Shown in pieces: positions 1 to 7,471 of a DNA stretch of 64,000 bases. Numbering within the stretch: position 1 is the first letter of the stretch; each line of letters starts with the position of its first letter. The position numbers and the translations under genes are program-made. The notes below the pieces were generated by a model. The model ran no database searches. It saw nothing but the letters and a program-made list of their open reading frames with translations, and was not told where the DNA came from. The stretch covers positions 248,001-312,000 of the forward strand of contig NZ_JONP01000001.1 in NCBI RefSeq assembly GCF_000711725.1. The letters are read 5' to 3'. This DNA is from Roseomonas aerilata DSM 19363. GTDB taxonomy: Bacteria; Pseudomonadota; Alphaproteobacteria; Acetobacterales; Acetobacteraceae.

Positions 1-1
1 G

Positions 2-313
2 GGGCTCTGGGCCTCCATGGCGATCCGGATGGGGGACCAGGCGGGCCGGCCGGGCGTGGTCCTGCGGAAGGGCGACGCGGACAGCGGCGGCATCCTGTGC
101 GTGCTGCGCGGGCGGGAAGGGCTGGTCGTGCTCTCCCAGACGCGGGACGCCCGGGGGCGGCCGGCCTGGATGCGCGGCACCGGCGCGGCGCCGGTGGACG
201 ACGCGGCGGCCGACGCCTACGTCGCCCGGCAGGTGAAGCGCGACCCGGACCTCTGGGTGCTGGAATTCGAGGCGCCGGACCTGCTGCCGCCCTTCGAGGC
301 GGTGATCGTCTAA
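2..313 (+). CDS. DUF1491 family protein, 5' end outside window
   Basis: The reading frame is open to the left edge of the window, so the true start lies upstream. The residues before the first visible Met (L-W-A-S) match the conserved N-terminal LWV-x-A segment of DUF1491, so the ATG at 17 is probably internal. The body carries the family hallmarks: a VLRKGD stretch, WMRGTG, then a DAYVARQ...DPDLWVLE block near the C-terminus. DUF1491 proteins are small (about 110 aa) cytosolic alphaproteobacterial proteins of unknown function. It converges on the minus-strand operon that ends at 600. Confidence 0.8.
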   Translation, partial: GLWASMAIRMGDQAGRPGVVLRKGDADSGGILCVLRGREGLVVLSQTRDARGRPAWMRGTGAAPVDDAAADAYVARQVKRDPDLWVLEFEAPDLLPPFEAVIV

Positions 314-538
314 GGGCGGGTGCCGGTGGTCCCGGAGAGGGCTCTGTCCTCTCCGGACCTCGCCCGCCAAGGGCCTGAGCCCCTTGGATCGCCGTCTGGC
401 TGTTGCGGACGCGATGACCAACGGCCGGTTCCGTATCCTGGCGCCCTTCCCGGGCGTGCAGTCGCCTCGGGTCCATGACCCGAGGCGAACCGGCTATCAG
501 GCATTTCAGACCGATGGAAAAAGATGATGGTGAGGGGG

Positions 539-574
539 CCGGGGAGAGGAAGAATTCCTTCTTCCTCTCCCCGG
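539..574. terminator. strong hairpin between convergent genes
   Basis: A perfect 16-bp stem (539-554 with 559-574) closes a 4-nt TTCC loop. It lies 26 nt beyond the stop of the minus-strand MotB-like gene and about 225 nt beyond the DUF1491 stop. There is no immediate T-run, though the minus strand has a short T-run about 17 nt further on. The arm sequence (GAGGAAG / CTTCCTC) resembles the hairpin at 26658-26682. Confidence 0.65.
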
Positions 575-599
575 CGTCACCCGAGCCGCCGCATCGAGA

Positions 600-2339
600 T
601 CAGCGATCCGTGAGCCGCAATTCGATGCGCCGGTTGCGGGCGCGCGCGGCCGGGGTGTCGGCGGTGTCGATGGGTTGGAACTCGCCGAAGGCCGTGGCGG
701 CCACACGGTTCGGGGGCAGGCCGTCCTGGATCATGAGTTGGGCGACGGCGATCGCGCGGGCGGCGGAGAGTTCCCAGTTGCTGGCGAAACGGGGATTGCC
801 GCGGATGGGCAGGTTGTCGGCGTGCCCGTCCACGCGGAGGACCCAGTTGGTGCCCTCGGGAATGCGGCGGGCAATGTCGAGGAGGAGGGTGGTGACGCTG
901 GCGACCTGTTCCTTGCCGGCGTCGGAAAGGTCGGCACTGCCCTGGGGGAAGAGGACCTCGGACTGGAGGACGAAGCGGTCGCCGACGATGCGGATCTCGG
1001 GGCGGTCGCCCAGGACGTCGCGGAGGCGGCCGAAGAAGTCCGAGCGGTAGCGCTGGAGTTCCTCGACACGGGCGGCGAGGGCGGCGTTCAACCGCGTGCC
1101 GAGGGCGGCGATCTGGGCGTCCTTCTCGCGGCCGGTGGCCTCCTGGGCGTCGAGGGCGGCGGCGACGCGGCGGAGTTCGGCGCGCAGCGCGTCGAGCTGC
1201 TGGTTGAGGAGGGCGGCCTGGGCGCGGGCGCTCTCGGAGAGGCGCGCATAGGCGCCGGCGCCGGCCTGGAGCTCGGCCTCGGCGGCGCGGCGGGCCTCGG
1301 CCTCGCGGGTGGCGTTGCGGGTGGCCTCGGCGGCAGCGGCTTCGGCAGTCTGGCGGGCGCGGGTGGCCTCGGTGGCGGTCGCCTCGGCGGCCTGGCGGGC
1401 GCGGGTGGCCTCGGTGGCAGTGGCTTCGGCGGTTTGGCGGGCACGGGTGGCGTCGGCGGCGCCTGCTTCGGCGGCCTGGCGCGCGCGGTCGGCGGCGGTG
1501 GCGGCGGCCTCGGCCTCGCCGCGGCGGCGGTCGGCGGCCTCGGCACGGGCGAGGGCTTCCTGGGCCGACTTCTCGGCCTGGTCGCGCAGGGCCGCGAGGG
1601 CGCGGAGCTGGTCGTTCAGGCGGGCGATGTCGGAGAGGCGGGCCTCGATGGTGCCGCGGTCCACCGCCACCTGCTGGTCGAGGGCGGCGGCCTGCTGCTG
1701 GATGGCGGCGAGGTCGCGGCGGGCGGCCTCCAAGGCGGCGCGGGTTTCGGCAAGGTTCTGTTCGGCCCCCTGGCGGGCGGTTTGTTCCGTGGCCAGCGCC
1801 CTGCGGGTCTCGGTCAGGCCGCGGACGGTGCGGGCGGCGTCGGTGCCAGCGGCGTCGAGGCCGCCGAGGGCTTCCGTCAGGCGGGCTTCGAGGCCGGCGA
1901 TGCGCTCGGCATTGCCGCGGGCGGCGAGGTCGGCGTCGGAGAGGCGGGCGGCGAGTCCGTCGCGCTCCTCCCGCAGGGCGTCGCGGGCGGTGGCGGCGCG
2001 GGCGGCCTCGGTGCGCAGGCCCGCGAGGTCGCGGCGGGCGGCGTCGCGCTCGGCGGCAGCGGTGCGGGCTTCCTCCTGGCTGCGGCCGAGATTGGCGCGC
2101 AGGTCCTCGGCGCCGGCGCGCTCGAGCGAGAGGAGTTCGGCCAGTTCGGCCACCTGGCGGTTCAGCCGGTCCAGCGCGCGGTCCCGCGAGGAGAGGGCGA
2201 CGGAGAGGAAGCCCTGCGCCAGCACGAAGACGAGCAGGACGAAGATGATGATGATGAGCAGCGTCGCGAGGGCGTCCACGTAGCCCGGCCAGGCATTGGC
2301 GGATTCGCGCACGCCGCGGCGGCCGTTCCCTAGCGCCAT
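600..2339 (-). CDS. MotB-like peptidoglycan-binding stator protein with long coiled coil
   Basis: About 579 aa. The start ATG at 2339 has a GAGGGG ribosome site and lies 25 nt after the upstream gene; a longer in-frame start would overlap that gene. Residues 20-46 form one membrane helix opened by Y-V-D-A-L-A-T, and Asp22 matches the proton-carrying Asp of MotB/ExbD/TolR. Next comes roughly 350 residues of Ala/Glu/Arg-rich coiled coil, including four 14-residue repeats. A C-terminal OmpA-like peptidoglycan-binding domain follows (about 440-579; DGHADNLPI...NWELSAARA...NRRIELRL). By family it would anchor a proton-driven complex to the cell wall, paired with the ExbB/MotA-like protein next door. 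No flagellar gene is nearby. The coil is far longer than in MotB; function unknown. Confidence 0.85.
   Translation of the reverse strand: MALGNGRRGVRESANAWPGYVDALATLLIIIIFVLLVFVLAQGFLSVALSSRDRALDRLNRQVAELAELLSLERAGAEDLRANLGRSQEEARTAAAERDAARRDLAGLRTEAARAATARDALREERDGLAARLSDADLAARGNAERIAGLEARLTEALGGLDAAGTDAARTVRGLTETRRALATEQTARQGAEQNLAETRAALEAARRDLAAIQQQAAALDQQVAVDRGTIEARLSDIARLNDQLRALAALRDQAEKSAQEALARAEAADRRRGEAEAAATAADRARQAAEAGAADATRARQTAEATATEATRARQAAEATATEATRARQTAEAAAAEATRNATREAEARRAAEAELQAGAGAYARLSESARAQAALLNQQLDALRAELRRVAAALDAQEATGREKDAQIAALGTRLNAALAARVEELQRYRSDFFGRLRDVLGDRPEIRIVGDRFVLQSEVLFPQGSADLSDAGKEQVASVTTLLLDIARRIPEGTNWVLRVDGHADNLPIRGNPRFASNWELSAARAIAVAQLMIQDGLPPNRVAATAFGEFQPIDTADTPAARARNRRIELRLTDR
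1322..1490 (-). repeat. 42-bp tandem repeat inside coiled coil (4 copies)
   Basis: Four near-identical 42-bp units encode the 14-residue unit T/D-R-A-R-Q-x-A-E-A-x-A-x-x-A, exactly two heptads. Unit length keeps the frame and the heptad phase, so gain or loss of copies would lengthen or shorten the coil without breaking it. Confidence 0.75.
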
Positions 2340-2364
2340 GGGCGGCCCCCTCGCGCGGTGTCGC

Positions 2365-3504
2365 TCATGGCGGGGGCGGGGCCTCGGCCAGGGCGGCAAT
2401 GGTGCGGGCGAGCACCTTGATCTCCGAGCGGATCTCCTGGGTGGACTGGGCGCGGCCTTGCGCGGATTCCTCGAGCATGCGGGCGAGGTAGAGCTCGACG
2501 TTGCGCATATGGGCGCGGGTGGCGGATTCGTGCTCGCCGGGCTCGGCCATGCGGTGGAGGAGGGGGGCGAGGCTTGCCTGGGCCTCGGCCACGCGCTGCA
2601 TGAGGTGCTGGCTGGCGCGCATCTGGTCGGTGAGGACGGAGAGGCGTTCCGTCAGCGTCTCCAGCGAGCGGGCGGAGTTGCTGCCGCGCTCCTCCCCGCG
2701 GGCGAGGAGGCGCTGGAGGCCTTCCAGGTTCTCGGCGGTCTGCTCCAGCAGGGCCTGGACATAGGCGGGCACGGAGCCGCCCTCCGCGGCGTCGCTGCCG
2801 AGCACGCCGGAGGAGAGGCGGGTGACGCCGGCGAGCCATTCCTCCAGCTCGTTGTAGAAACGGGCCTGGGCCTGCCCGGCCGTGAGGTCGAGGAAGCCGA
2901 GGACGATGGAGCTGGCGAGGCCTAGCATCGAGGAGGAGAAGGCGACGCCCATGCCCTGGAGCGGCTGGGCAAGGCCGGATTTGAGCTGGTTGAACAGGTT
3001 CGTCACGTCGCCCGTGCCGACCGACATGTTCTGGATGACGTCCGAGACCGAGCCGATGGTCAGGATCAGGCCCCAGAAGGTGCCGAGCAGGCCGAGGAAG
3101 ATGAGCAGGCCCGTCATGTAGCGGGATAGTTCGCGGTCCTCGTCGAGGCGGGAGCCGATGCCGTCGAGCACGCTGCGCATGGCGCCCGTGGAGAGGGAGA
3201 GGTGGTCGGTGCGGCGGCTGGCCAGCATGGAGGCCATCGGGCCGAGCAGGCGCGGCGGCGGCTGGGCGGGCTGGCCGGGCTTGGCGGAGCGGAAGGCGTT
3301 CAGCCAGGCGGCCTCGCGCTTCAGCAGGACGACCTGGCGGATGCACCAGGCGATGCCGAGGGCGAGCACGGCGAGGATGAGGGAGTTGAGCACCGGGTTG
3401 ACCGCGAAGGCGTGCTGCAGCTCGCCGAAGAGAAGGGCCGCGACCAGCGCCACGAGGGCGAGGAAGAGGACCATCCGCAGGAGGTAGCGGGTCGGGTTCG
3501 TCAT
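2365..3504 (-). CDS. MotA/TolQ/ExbB-type proton channel protein
   Basis: 379 aa. Two membrane helices lie near the N-terminus (about 8-26 and 38-56). A third, with the glycine-rich LGLLGTFWGLILTIG motif typical of MotA/TolQ/ExbB, follows at about 135-160. A fourth (G-M-G-V-A-F-S-S-S-M-L-G) lies at about 185-215. The C-terminal ~150 residues are predicted coiled coil in the cytoplasm, which is longer than in TolQ or ExbB. The ATG overlaps the stop of the upstream OmpA-like gene by 4 nt, so translation is probably coupled. The gene sits 25 nt before its MotB-like partner. It likely forms the inner-membrane proton channel of a non-flagellar, non-Tol stator, since a true tolQR pair lies at 27.8 kb. 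Confidence 0.85.
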   Translation of the reverse strand: MTNPTRYLLRMVLFLALVALVAALLFGELQHAFAVNPVLNSLILAVLALGIAWCIRQVVLLKREAAWLNAFRSAKPGQPAQPPPRLLGPMASMLASRRTDHLSLSTGAMRSVLDGIGSRLDEDRELSRYMTGLLIFLGLLGTFWGLILTIGSVSDVIQNMSVGTGDVTNLFNQLKSGLAQPLQGMGVAFSSSMLGLASSIVLGFLDLTAGQAQARFYNELEEWLAGVTRLSSGVLGSDAAEGGSVPAYVQALLEQTAENLEGLQRLLARGEERGSNSARSLETLTERLSVLTDQMRASQHLMQRVAEAQASLAPLLHRMAEPGEHESATRAHMRNVELYLARMLEESAQGRAQSTQEIRSEIKVLARTIAALAEAPPPP

Positions 3505-4244
3505 CGGCTCGGCCCTCCTCCTGGCCCCGTATTGGCCGGGGTGCTGGCGGGATTGTTGGCGCGGCGCTGGGCGGGCGCGGGGGCCGGCCTTGCCTGGGGC
3601 GAGCCGGCCCTTCCGGCGCGGGGGGCCGGTTCGGCGGGGGGCGGGGGGATCGGCGGCGGCTCCGGCGCGGGCGGCGGCGGCTCCTCCTTCGGCGGCCGGG
3701 CCGCGGGGGCGATGATGTCGAGCGCGTCCCGCCCCTCGGGCGTGCGGCCCAGGGGCCGAAGGTCGATGCGCGTGCCAGGCAGGCCGCCGCCGGTGAGGGC
3801 GGATTTCACGGAGATGGCGCGGGCGAGGCTCGTGCGGCGGGCGATCGAGGGGTCGTCGGCCGGGCCGGAAACCTGGGCGACGACGGTGACACGGCCCGTG
3901 GTCTGCTCCGCGAGGTAGCGGCCGATGGTTTCGATGGACATGCGCGCGCCGTGGTCGGCCTCGCCCTTTCCGGCGCGGCCGGTGATGCGCCAGCCGCCGA
4001 TGGGCAGGCGCGCGAAGCTCGGGCCGAGCTGAAGGTCGGGGAGGACCGGGATGTTCGCGCGCAGCGGGCCGGTGGCGAGGCTCGCCGGGGCGGGGGCCGA
4101 TTCCGCGGGGCCGGCGGGTGCCTCTGGCTCGGTGGCCGCGGCTGTTTCCTGGGCGCGCGCGGCGCCCGGCAGGGCCCCCGGCGCGGCGGCGAGCAGGAGA
4201 GCGAAGGCCGTTGCGGCGGCGCGTCGGATCGAGGGGAAGGTCAC
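3501..4244 (-). CDS. secreted OmpA-like periplasmic protein, proline-rich tail
   Basis: About 247 aa from a GTG at 4244; this is where the signal peptide begins (RRAAATAFALLLAAAPGALP, cleavage near ARAQ). Residues 100-185 have the shape of a divergent OmpA-like fold: an I-E-T-I-G-R-Y-L segment, V-V-A-Q-V-S-G, then a run of Arg/Ser followed by V-K-S-A-L...G-R-T-P-E-G. The C-terminal ~60 residues are almost all Pro, Ala, Glu and Arg and probably disordered. The stop overlaps the start of the ExbB-like gene (ATGA). It is the first member of a three-gene stator-like unit; a periplasmic accessory role is inferred from position. Confidence 0.65.
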   Translation of the reverse strand: MTFPSIRRAAATAFALLLAAAPGALPGAARAQETAAATEPEAPAGPAESAPAPASLATGPLRANIPVLPDLQLGPSFARLPIGGWRITGRAGKGEADHGARMSIETIGRYLAEQTTGRVTVVAQVSGPADDPSIARRTSLARAISVKSALTGGGLPGTRIDLRPLGRTPEGRDALDIIAPAARPPKEEPPPPAPEPPPIPPPPAEPAPRAGRAGSPQARPAPAPAQRRANNPASTPANTGPGGGPSR

Positions 4245-4450
4245 GCGGCGCAGGCTAGCCCAGGAAGGGGCCCCGTTGAAGCAAGTGGCGCCACGAGGGC
4301 GGGCGTTTCGTGGCGGGCTTCGTGCCCCCGTTCGGGCTGGGCGGCCACGGCGGTTGTCCCACTGGTTCGTGCAGGGAGGCGACAACGTATCGGGAGGCGT
4401 TGCCGCGTTGCCCGGTTGCGGTTCGGCCGGGGCGTTGCCCGCGCGGGCTC

Positions 4451-5332
4451 TCAGGCCTCGCGAGCCGGCCCCGCCGCCTCGGTGCCGGCGCGGCGGCCGG
4501 CGACATAGGCCATGCCCTCGGCCACCGCCTCGCGCAGCTTGGCGTGGAGGAAGGGGTTGCCGGCGACGATGTTGCCGGTGGCGTAGGGGTCCTCGTCGCC
4601 CGGGCCGGTGACGTAGCCGCCGGCCTCCTTGACCATGATGATCCCCGCCGCGCAGTCCCAGCGGTGGAGGCCGAGTTCCCAGTAGCCCTCGTAACGGCCG
4701 GCGGCGACCCAGGCGAGGTCCAGCGCGGCGGAGCCGAAGCGGCGGATGCCCGCCACCTGCGGCATGAGCTTCGCGAGGGTGGTGCTGAACTCCGCGCGGT
4801 GCGGCACCTTGGCGAAGGGGATGCCGGTCGCGAAGAGAGCTGCGTTCATGTCCCGGCGGCCGGAGACGCGCAGGCGCTTGTCGTTGAGAAAGGCGCCACG
4901 CCCCTTCTCGGCCCAGAAGAGCTCGTCGGTCGCGGGGTTGTAGATGACGCCGGCCACGACCTCGGTGGCGGTGGGGCTGAGGCGGTGCTCGATGCCGACG
5001 GAGATGCACCACTGGGGGATGCCGTGGAGGAAGTTGGTCGTGCCGTCCAGCGGATCGACCACCCAGCGCCATTCCCAGTCCTCGTTGCCGCTCTCGCCGC
5101 TCTCCTCCATGAGGAAGGAGAAGCCGGGGCGGGCGCGGCGGAGTTCCTCGCGCAGCGTCTCCTCCGCGCGGAGGTCCGCCTGGGAGACGAAGTCGCCCGG
5201 GCCCTTGCTGCTGACCTGGAGGTTCTCGACCTCCGCGAAGTCGCGCAGCAGCCGCCGCCCGGCCTTGCGGGCAGCGTTGATGACGACGGTCATCGCGGGG
5301 GAGAGACGCGAGGAGGGCTGGGCGCCGGACAT
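4451..5332 (-). CDS. inositol monophosphatase family protein (SuhB-like)
   Basis: 293 aa. The metal-binding signatures of the family are present: E-E-S-G at 76-79, D-P-L-D-G-T-T-N at 93-100, and W-D-C-A-A-G near residue 225. The family hydrolyses phosphate monoesters such as myo-inositol-1-phosphate using Mg2+, and in E. coli SuhB also acts in rRNA transcription complexes. Which role applies here cannot be told from sequence. It lies 22 nt downstream of efp on the same strand, so the two are probably cotranscribed, and 206 nt upstream of the stator-like genes. Confidence 0.9.
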   Translation of the reverse strand: MSGAQPSSRLSPAMTVVINAARKAGRRLLRDFAEVENLQVSSKGPGDFVSQADLRAEETLREELRRARPGFSFLMEESGESGNEDWEWRWVVDPLDGTTNFLHGIPQWCISVGIEHRLSPTATEVVAGVIYNPATDELFWAEKGRGAFLNDKRLRVSGRRDMNAALFATGIPFAKVPHRAEFSTTLAKLMPQVAGIRRFGSAALDLAWVAAGRYEGYWELGLHRWDCAAGIIMVKEAGGYVTGPGDEDPYATGNIVAGNPFLHAKLREAVAEGMAYVAGRRAGTEAAGPAREA

Positions 5333-5354
5333 TCTCGTTTTTCCTGGAAGGGCC

Positions 5355-5924
5355 TCAGCCCTTCGCCCGCTCCAGGTAGGTCGCGTCCTCGGTGCGGACG
5401 ACGATCTTCTCGCCGGCGGTGATGAAGGGGGGCACCATGACCTTCACGCCGTTCGAGAGCACGGCGGGCTTGTAGGAGGAGGAGGCGGTCTGGCCCTTCA
5501 CGACGGGGTCGGCCTCCACGACTTCGAGCACGACCGTGTCGGGGAGTTCCATGCCGACGGGCTCGCCCTCGATGAGGCGGACGTTGACGGTCATGTTCTC
5601 GACGAGGAAGGGCAGGCGGTCGCCGAGGATGGCGCCGGGGACGGTGGTCTGCTCGAAGGTCTCAGGGTCCATGAGCACGATGTTGTCGCCCTCGGCGTAG
5701 GAGTAGGTGAACTCCTTGTCCTCGGTGTTCAGGCGCTCCACCGTGTCGGCCGTACGCCAGCGCTGGTCCTTCTTCGCGCCGGTCTTGATGTTGCGCATGT
5801 CGACCTGGATGATCGCGTTCCCCTTGCCGGGGATCATGATGTTCTGGCGCAGGATCGTGTAGCGCTGGCCCTCGAACTCGATGACCATGCCGGCGCGCAT
5901 CTGGTTGGCCTGCATCTTCGCCAT
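5355..5924 (-). CDS. efp: elongation factor P
   Basis: 189 aa, the normal EF-P length. The start ATG at 5924 gives M-A-K-M-Q; the frame is open further upstream, but the family starts here. EF-P binds between the P and E sites and relieves ribosomes stalled at polyproline. The modification loop I-P-G-K-G-N-A puts Lys34 at the position that EpmA beta-lysylates in E. coli. Both modification enzymes are close by (epmB 7472-8560, epmA 8636-9691). This proteome is likely to need EF-P: the TolA-like protein in this window alone has hundreds of prolines, many in PP or PPP runs. Confidence 0.95.
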   Translation of the reverse strand: MAKMQANQMRAGMVIEFEGQRYTILRQNIMIPGKGNAIIQVDMRNIKTGAKKDQRWRTADTVERLNTEDKEFTYSYAEGDNIVLMDPETFEQTTVPGAILGDRLPFLVENMTVNVRLIEGEPVGMELPDTVVLEVVEADPVVKGQTASSSYKPAVLSNGVKVMVPPFITAGEKIVVRTEDATYLERAKG

Positions 5925-6386
5925 GGGCGGGGCGTCCTGTTCGTCTTCTGTGGGGCGCGCGGTCGGGCGCGCCTGGGGAGCGCGCCGGGGCGCGCCGGTG
6001 GGGCACGCCGAGGGCGTGCGGGAACTGGGGATTGGGCGCGGGCCATACACGCGCGGCGGGGGTTCTGGCAACCGTGCCGGGCACCCGGGCTGACCTGCCG
6101 CGGGTGGCAGGCTTGGCCGGCAGATGGGGTTCCTCGCAGCTGCAACAGAATCCACAGGCTGCTCACGCGCCCGGGAGGCCACTTGCGGGGAAAAGCTGTG
6201 GCGGGGGCTCTGAGCTGGACGGTATGTATTTGACAAACAGCAGTATTTCGGAAGTCAAGCCTGTGGAAAACCCTGTGAGGAACCTGTGCCCGTTCTGTGC
6301 CTTCATGGGGAAGTGGCCGGGCCGGAAGGTTGTGCACCGTGCCTTTCGGGCAGGCCGCGCGGGGGCGGATCGCGCCCCCGGCGGGA
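5925..6386. other. 462-bp intergenic region upstream of efp
   Basis: No convincing gene. The part from 6130 to 6300 is clearly less GC-rich than its surroundings and probably holds the efp promoter. TTGACA (6230-6235) and, on the other strand, TTGACT (6258 to 6253) form a TTGAC-N19-GTCAA dyad, but neither has a good -10 partner. TGTGGAAAA at 6262-6270 (minus strand TTTTCCACA) matches a DnaA box at 8 of 9 bases. Confidence 0.4.
6360..6380 (-). terminator. hairpin after TctC gene
   Basis: An 8-bp GC stem (6360-6367 with 6373-6380) starts 6 nt after the stop of the minus-strand TctC gene. There is no T-run, so Rho-independent function is uncertain. Confidence 0.4.
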
Positions 6387-7370
6387 TCAGTCGGCGTAGC
6401 CGTTCGTTGCTTCGATGATCGGCTTCCACTTCGCGATGTCGGCGGTCCAGAAGCGGCGGTGGGCCTCGGGCGTCGCGTCCTCCTGGGACACGGGGGCCGT
6501 GCCGATCTCGGTGAAGCGCTGAACGATGCGGGGGTCGCGCAGCGCGGCCTGGAGGGCCGTGGTGAGGCGGGCGAGGACGGGCGCCGGGGTGCCCCGGGGC
6601 GCGTAGAGGCCGTGCCAGACCGTGATCTCGAAGCCGGGAAGGCCGGCCTCGGCGGTGGTGGGTATGTCCGGCAGGGTCGCGATGCGGGTGCGGGAGGGGG
6701 TGGCGAAGACCTTCACCGCGCCGCCGCGGATGTATTCGGTGGTCTGCGTCGTCTGGTCGCAGAGGAGGTCCACGCGGCCGCCGAGGATTTCCTGCATGGC
6801 GGGGCCGGTGCCGCGGAAGGGGACGACGGTCGGCTTCGCGCCGATGGCGTTGGCCAGCAGGGCGCCACAGAGGGCGGAGGAGGAGCCGATGCCGGCATCG
6901 GCGAGGTTGAACCGGTCGCCGCTCGACTTCATGAGGGCGACGAGTTCGGCGAGATTGGCCGCGGGGAGTTCCTTGCGGCCGACGAGGGTCATCGGCACCT
7001 CCGTCACCAGGCCCAGCGGTTCGAAGCCGTTGACGGGATCGTAGGCGAGGCGGCGGTACATGGTGGGGATCACCCCCATGCCGATGTGGTGGAGCAGGAT
7101 GGCGTAGCCGTCCGGGCGGGCCGTTGCCACGCGCTGGGCGCCGAGGGTGCCGCCGGCGCCGGTGGTGTTCTCCACGACAACGGGCTGGCCGAGTTCGCGC
7201 GACATGCTCTCGGCCAGGAGGCGGCCGACGATGTCGGTAGGGCCACCCGCGGCGAAGGGGATGGTCATGGTGATCGGGCGATTCGGAAATCCGGCCTGAG
7301 CGCGCGCGGAACGGGCGGCGAGGCCGGCGATCGCGGCCGCCGCGAGGGTGCGGCGCGTCGTCTTGGTCAT
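6387..7370 (-). CDS. tripartite tricarboxylate transporter substrate-binding protein (TctC/Bug)
   Basis: 327 aa. The N-terminus has a twin-arginine-like signal (T-T-R-R-T-L-A-A-A) with cleavage near ARAQ. The family blocks follow: FPNRPI, PFAAGGPTDI, VVENTTGAGG, ARPDGY, and the ligand-loop V-P-F-R-G-T-G-P-A. Bug proteins bind carboxylates in the periplasm and deliver them to TctAB, or act as sensors. No tctA or tctB is in the window, so it is an orphan receptor. It is closely similar end to end to the receptor at 59968-60948, including the W-x-P-I-I-x-A-x-x-Y-A-D ending. Ligand unknown. Confidence 0.9.
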   Translation of the reverse strand: MTKTTRRTLAAAAIAGLAARSARAQAGFPNRPITMTIPFAAGGPTDIVGRLLAESMSRELGQPVVVENTTGAGGTLGAQRVATARPDGYAILLHHIGMGVIPTMYRRLAYDPVNGFEPLGLVTEVPMTLVGRKELPAANLAELVALMKSSGDRFNLADAGIGSSSALCGALLANAIGAKPTVVPFRGTGPAMQEILGGRVDLLCDQTTQTTEYIRGGAVKVFATPSRTRIATLPDIPTTAEAGLPGFEITVWHGLYAPRGTPAPVLARLTTALQAALRDPRIVQRFTEIGTAPVSQEDATPEAHRRFWTADIAKWKPIIEATNGYAD

Positions 7371-7471
7371 GGATGGTCTCTCCCTGTGCGGCGCCCTTTT
7401 CGCGGGGTCGCTTGCGGGGAAGTCTGGCGCGCCCGCCGGCCGGCGGGAAGCCGTTCCGCGGGCGCGCGGGT

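Noticed and set aside
1322-1490. Short regular repeats that could suggest a CRISPR array
   Set aside because: No spacers; units are contiguous, in frame and encode heptads.
675-2333. 552-residue Gly-rich plus-strand ORF
   Set aside because: Antisense to the MotB-like gene; its Gly/Ala repeats are the complement of the coiled-coil repeat.
600-3504. Zorya ZorA/ZorB defence pair
   Set aside because: The long coil is on the wrong (periplasmic) partner, the channel lacks the very long ZorA tail, and no ZorC/D/E is adjacent. Kept only as an architectural comparison.
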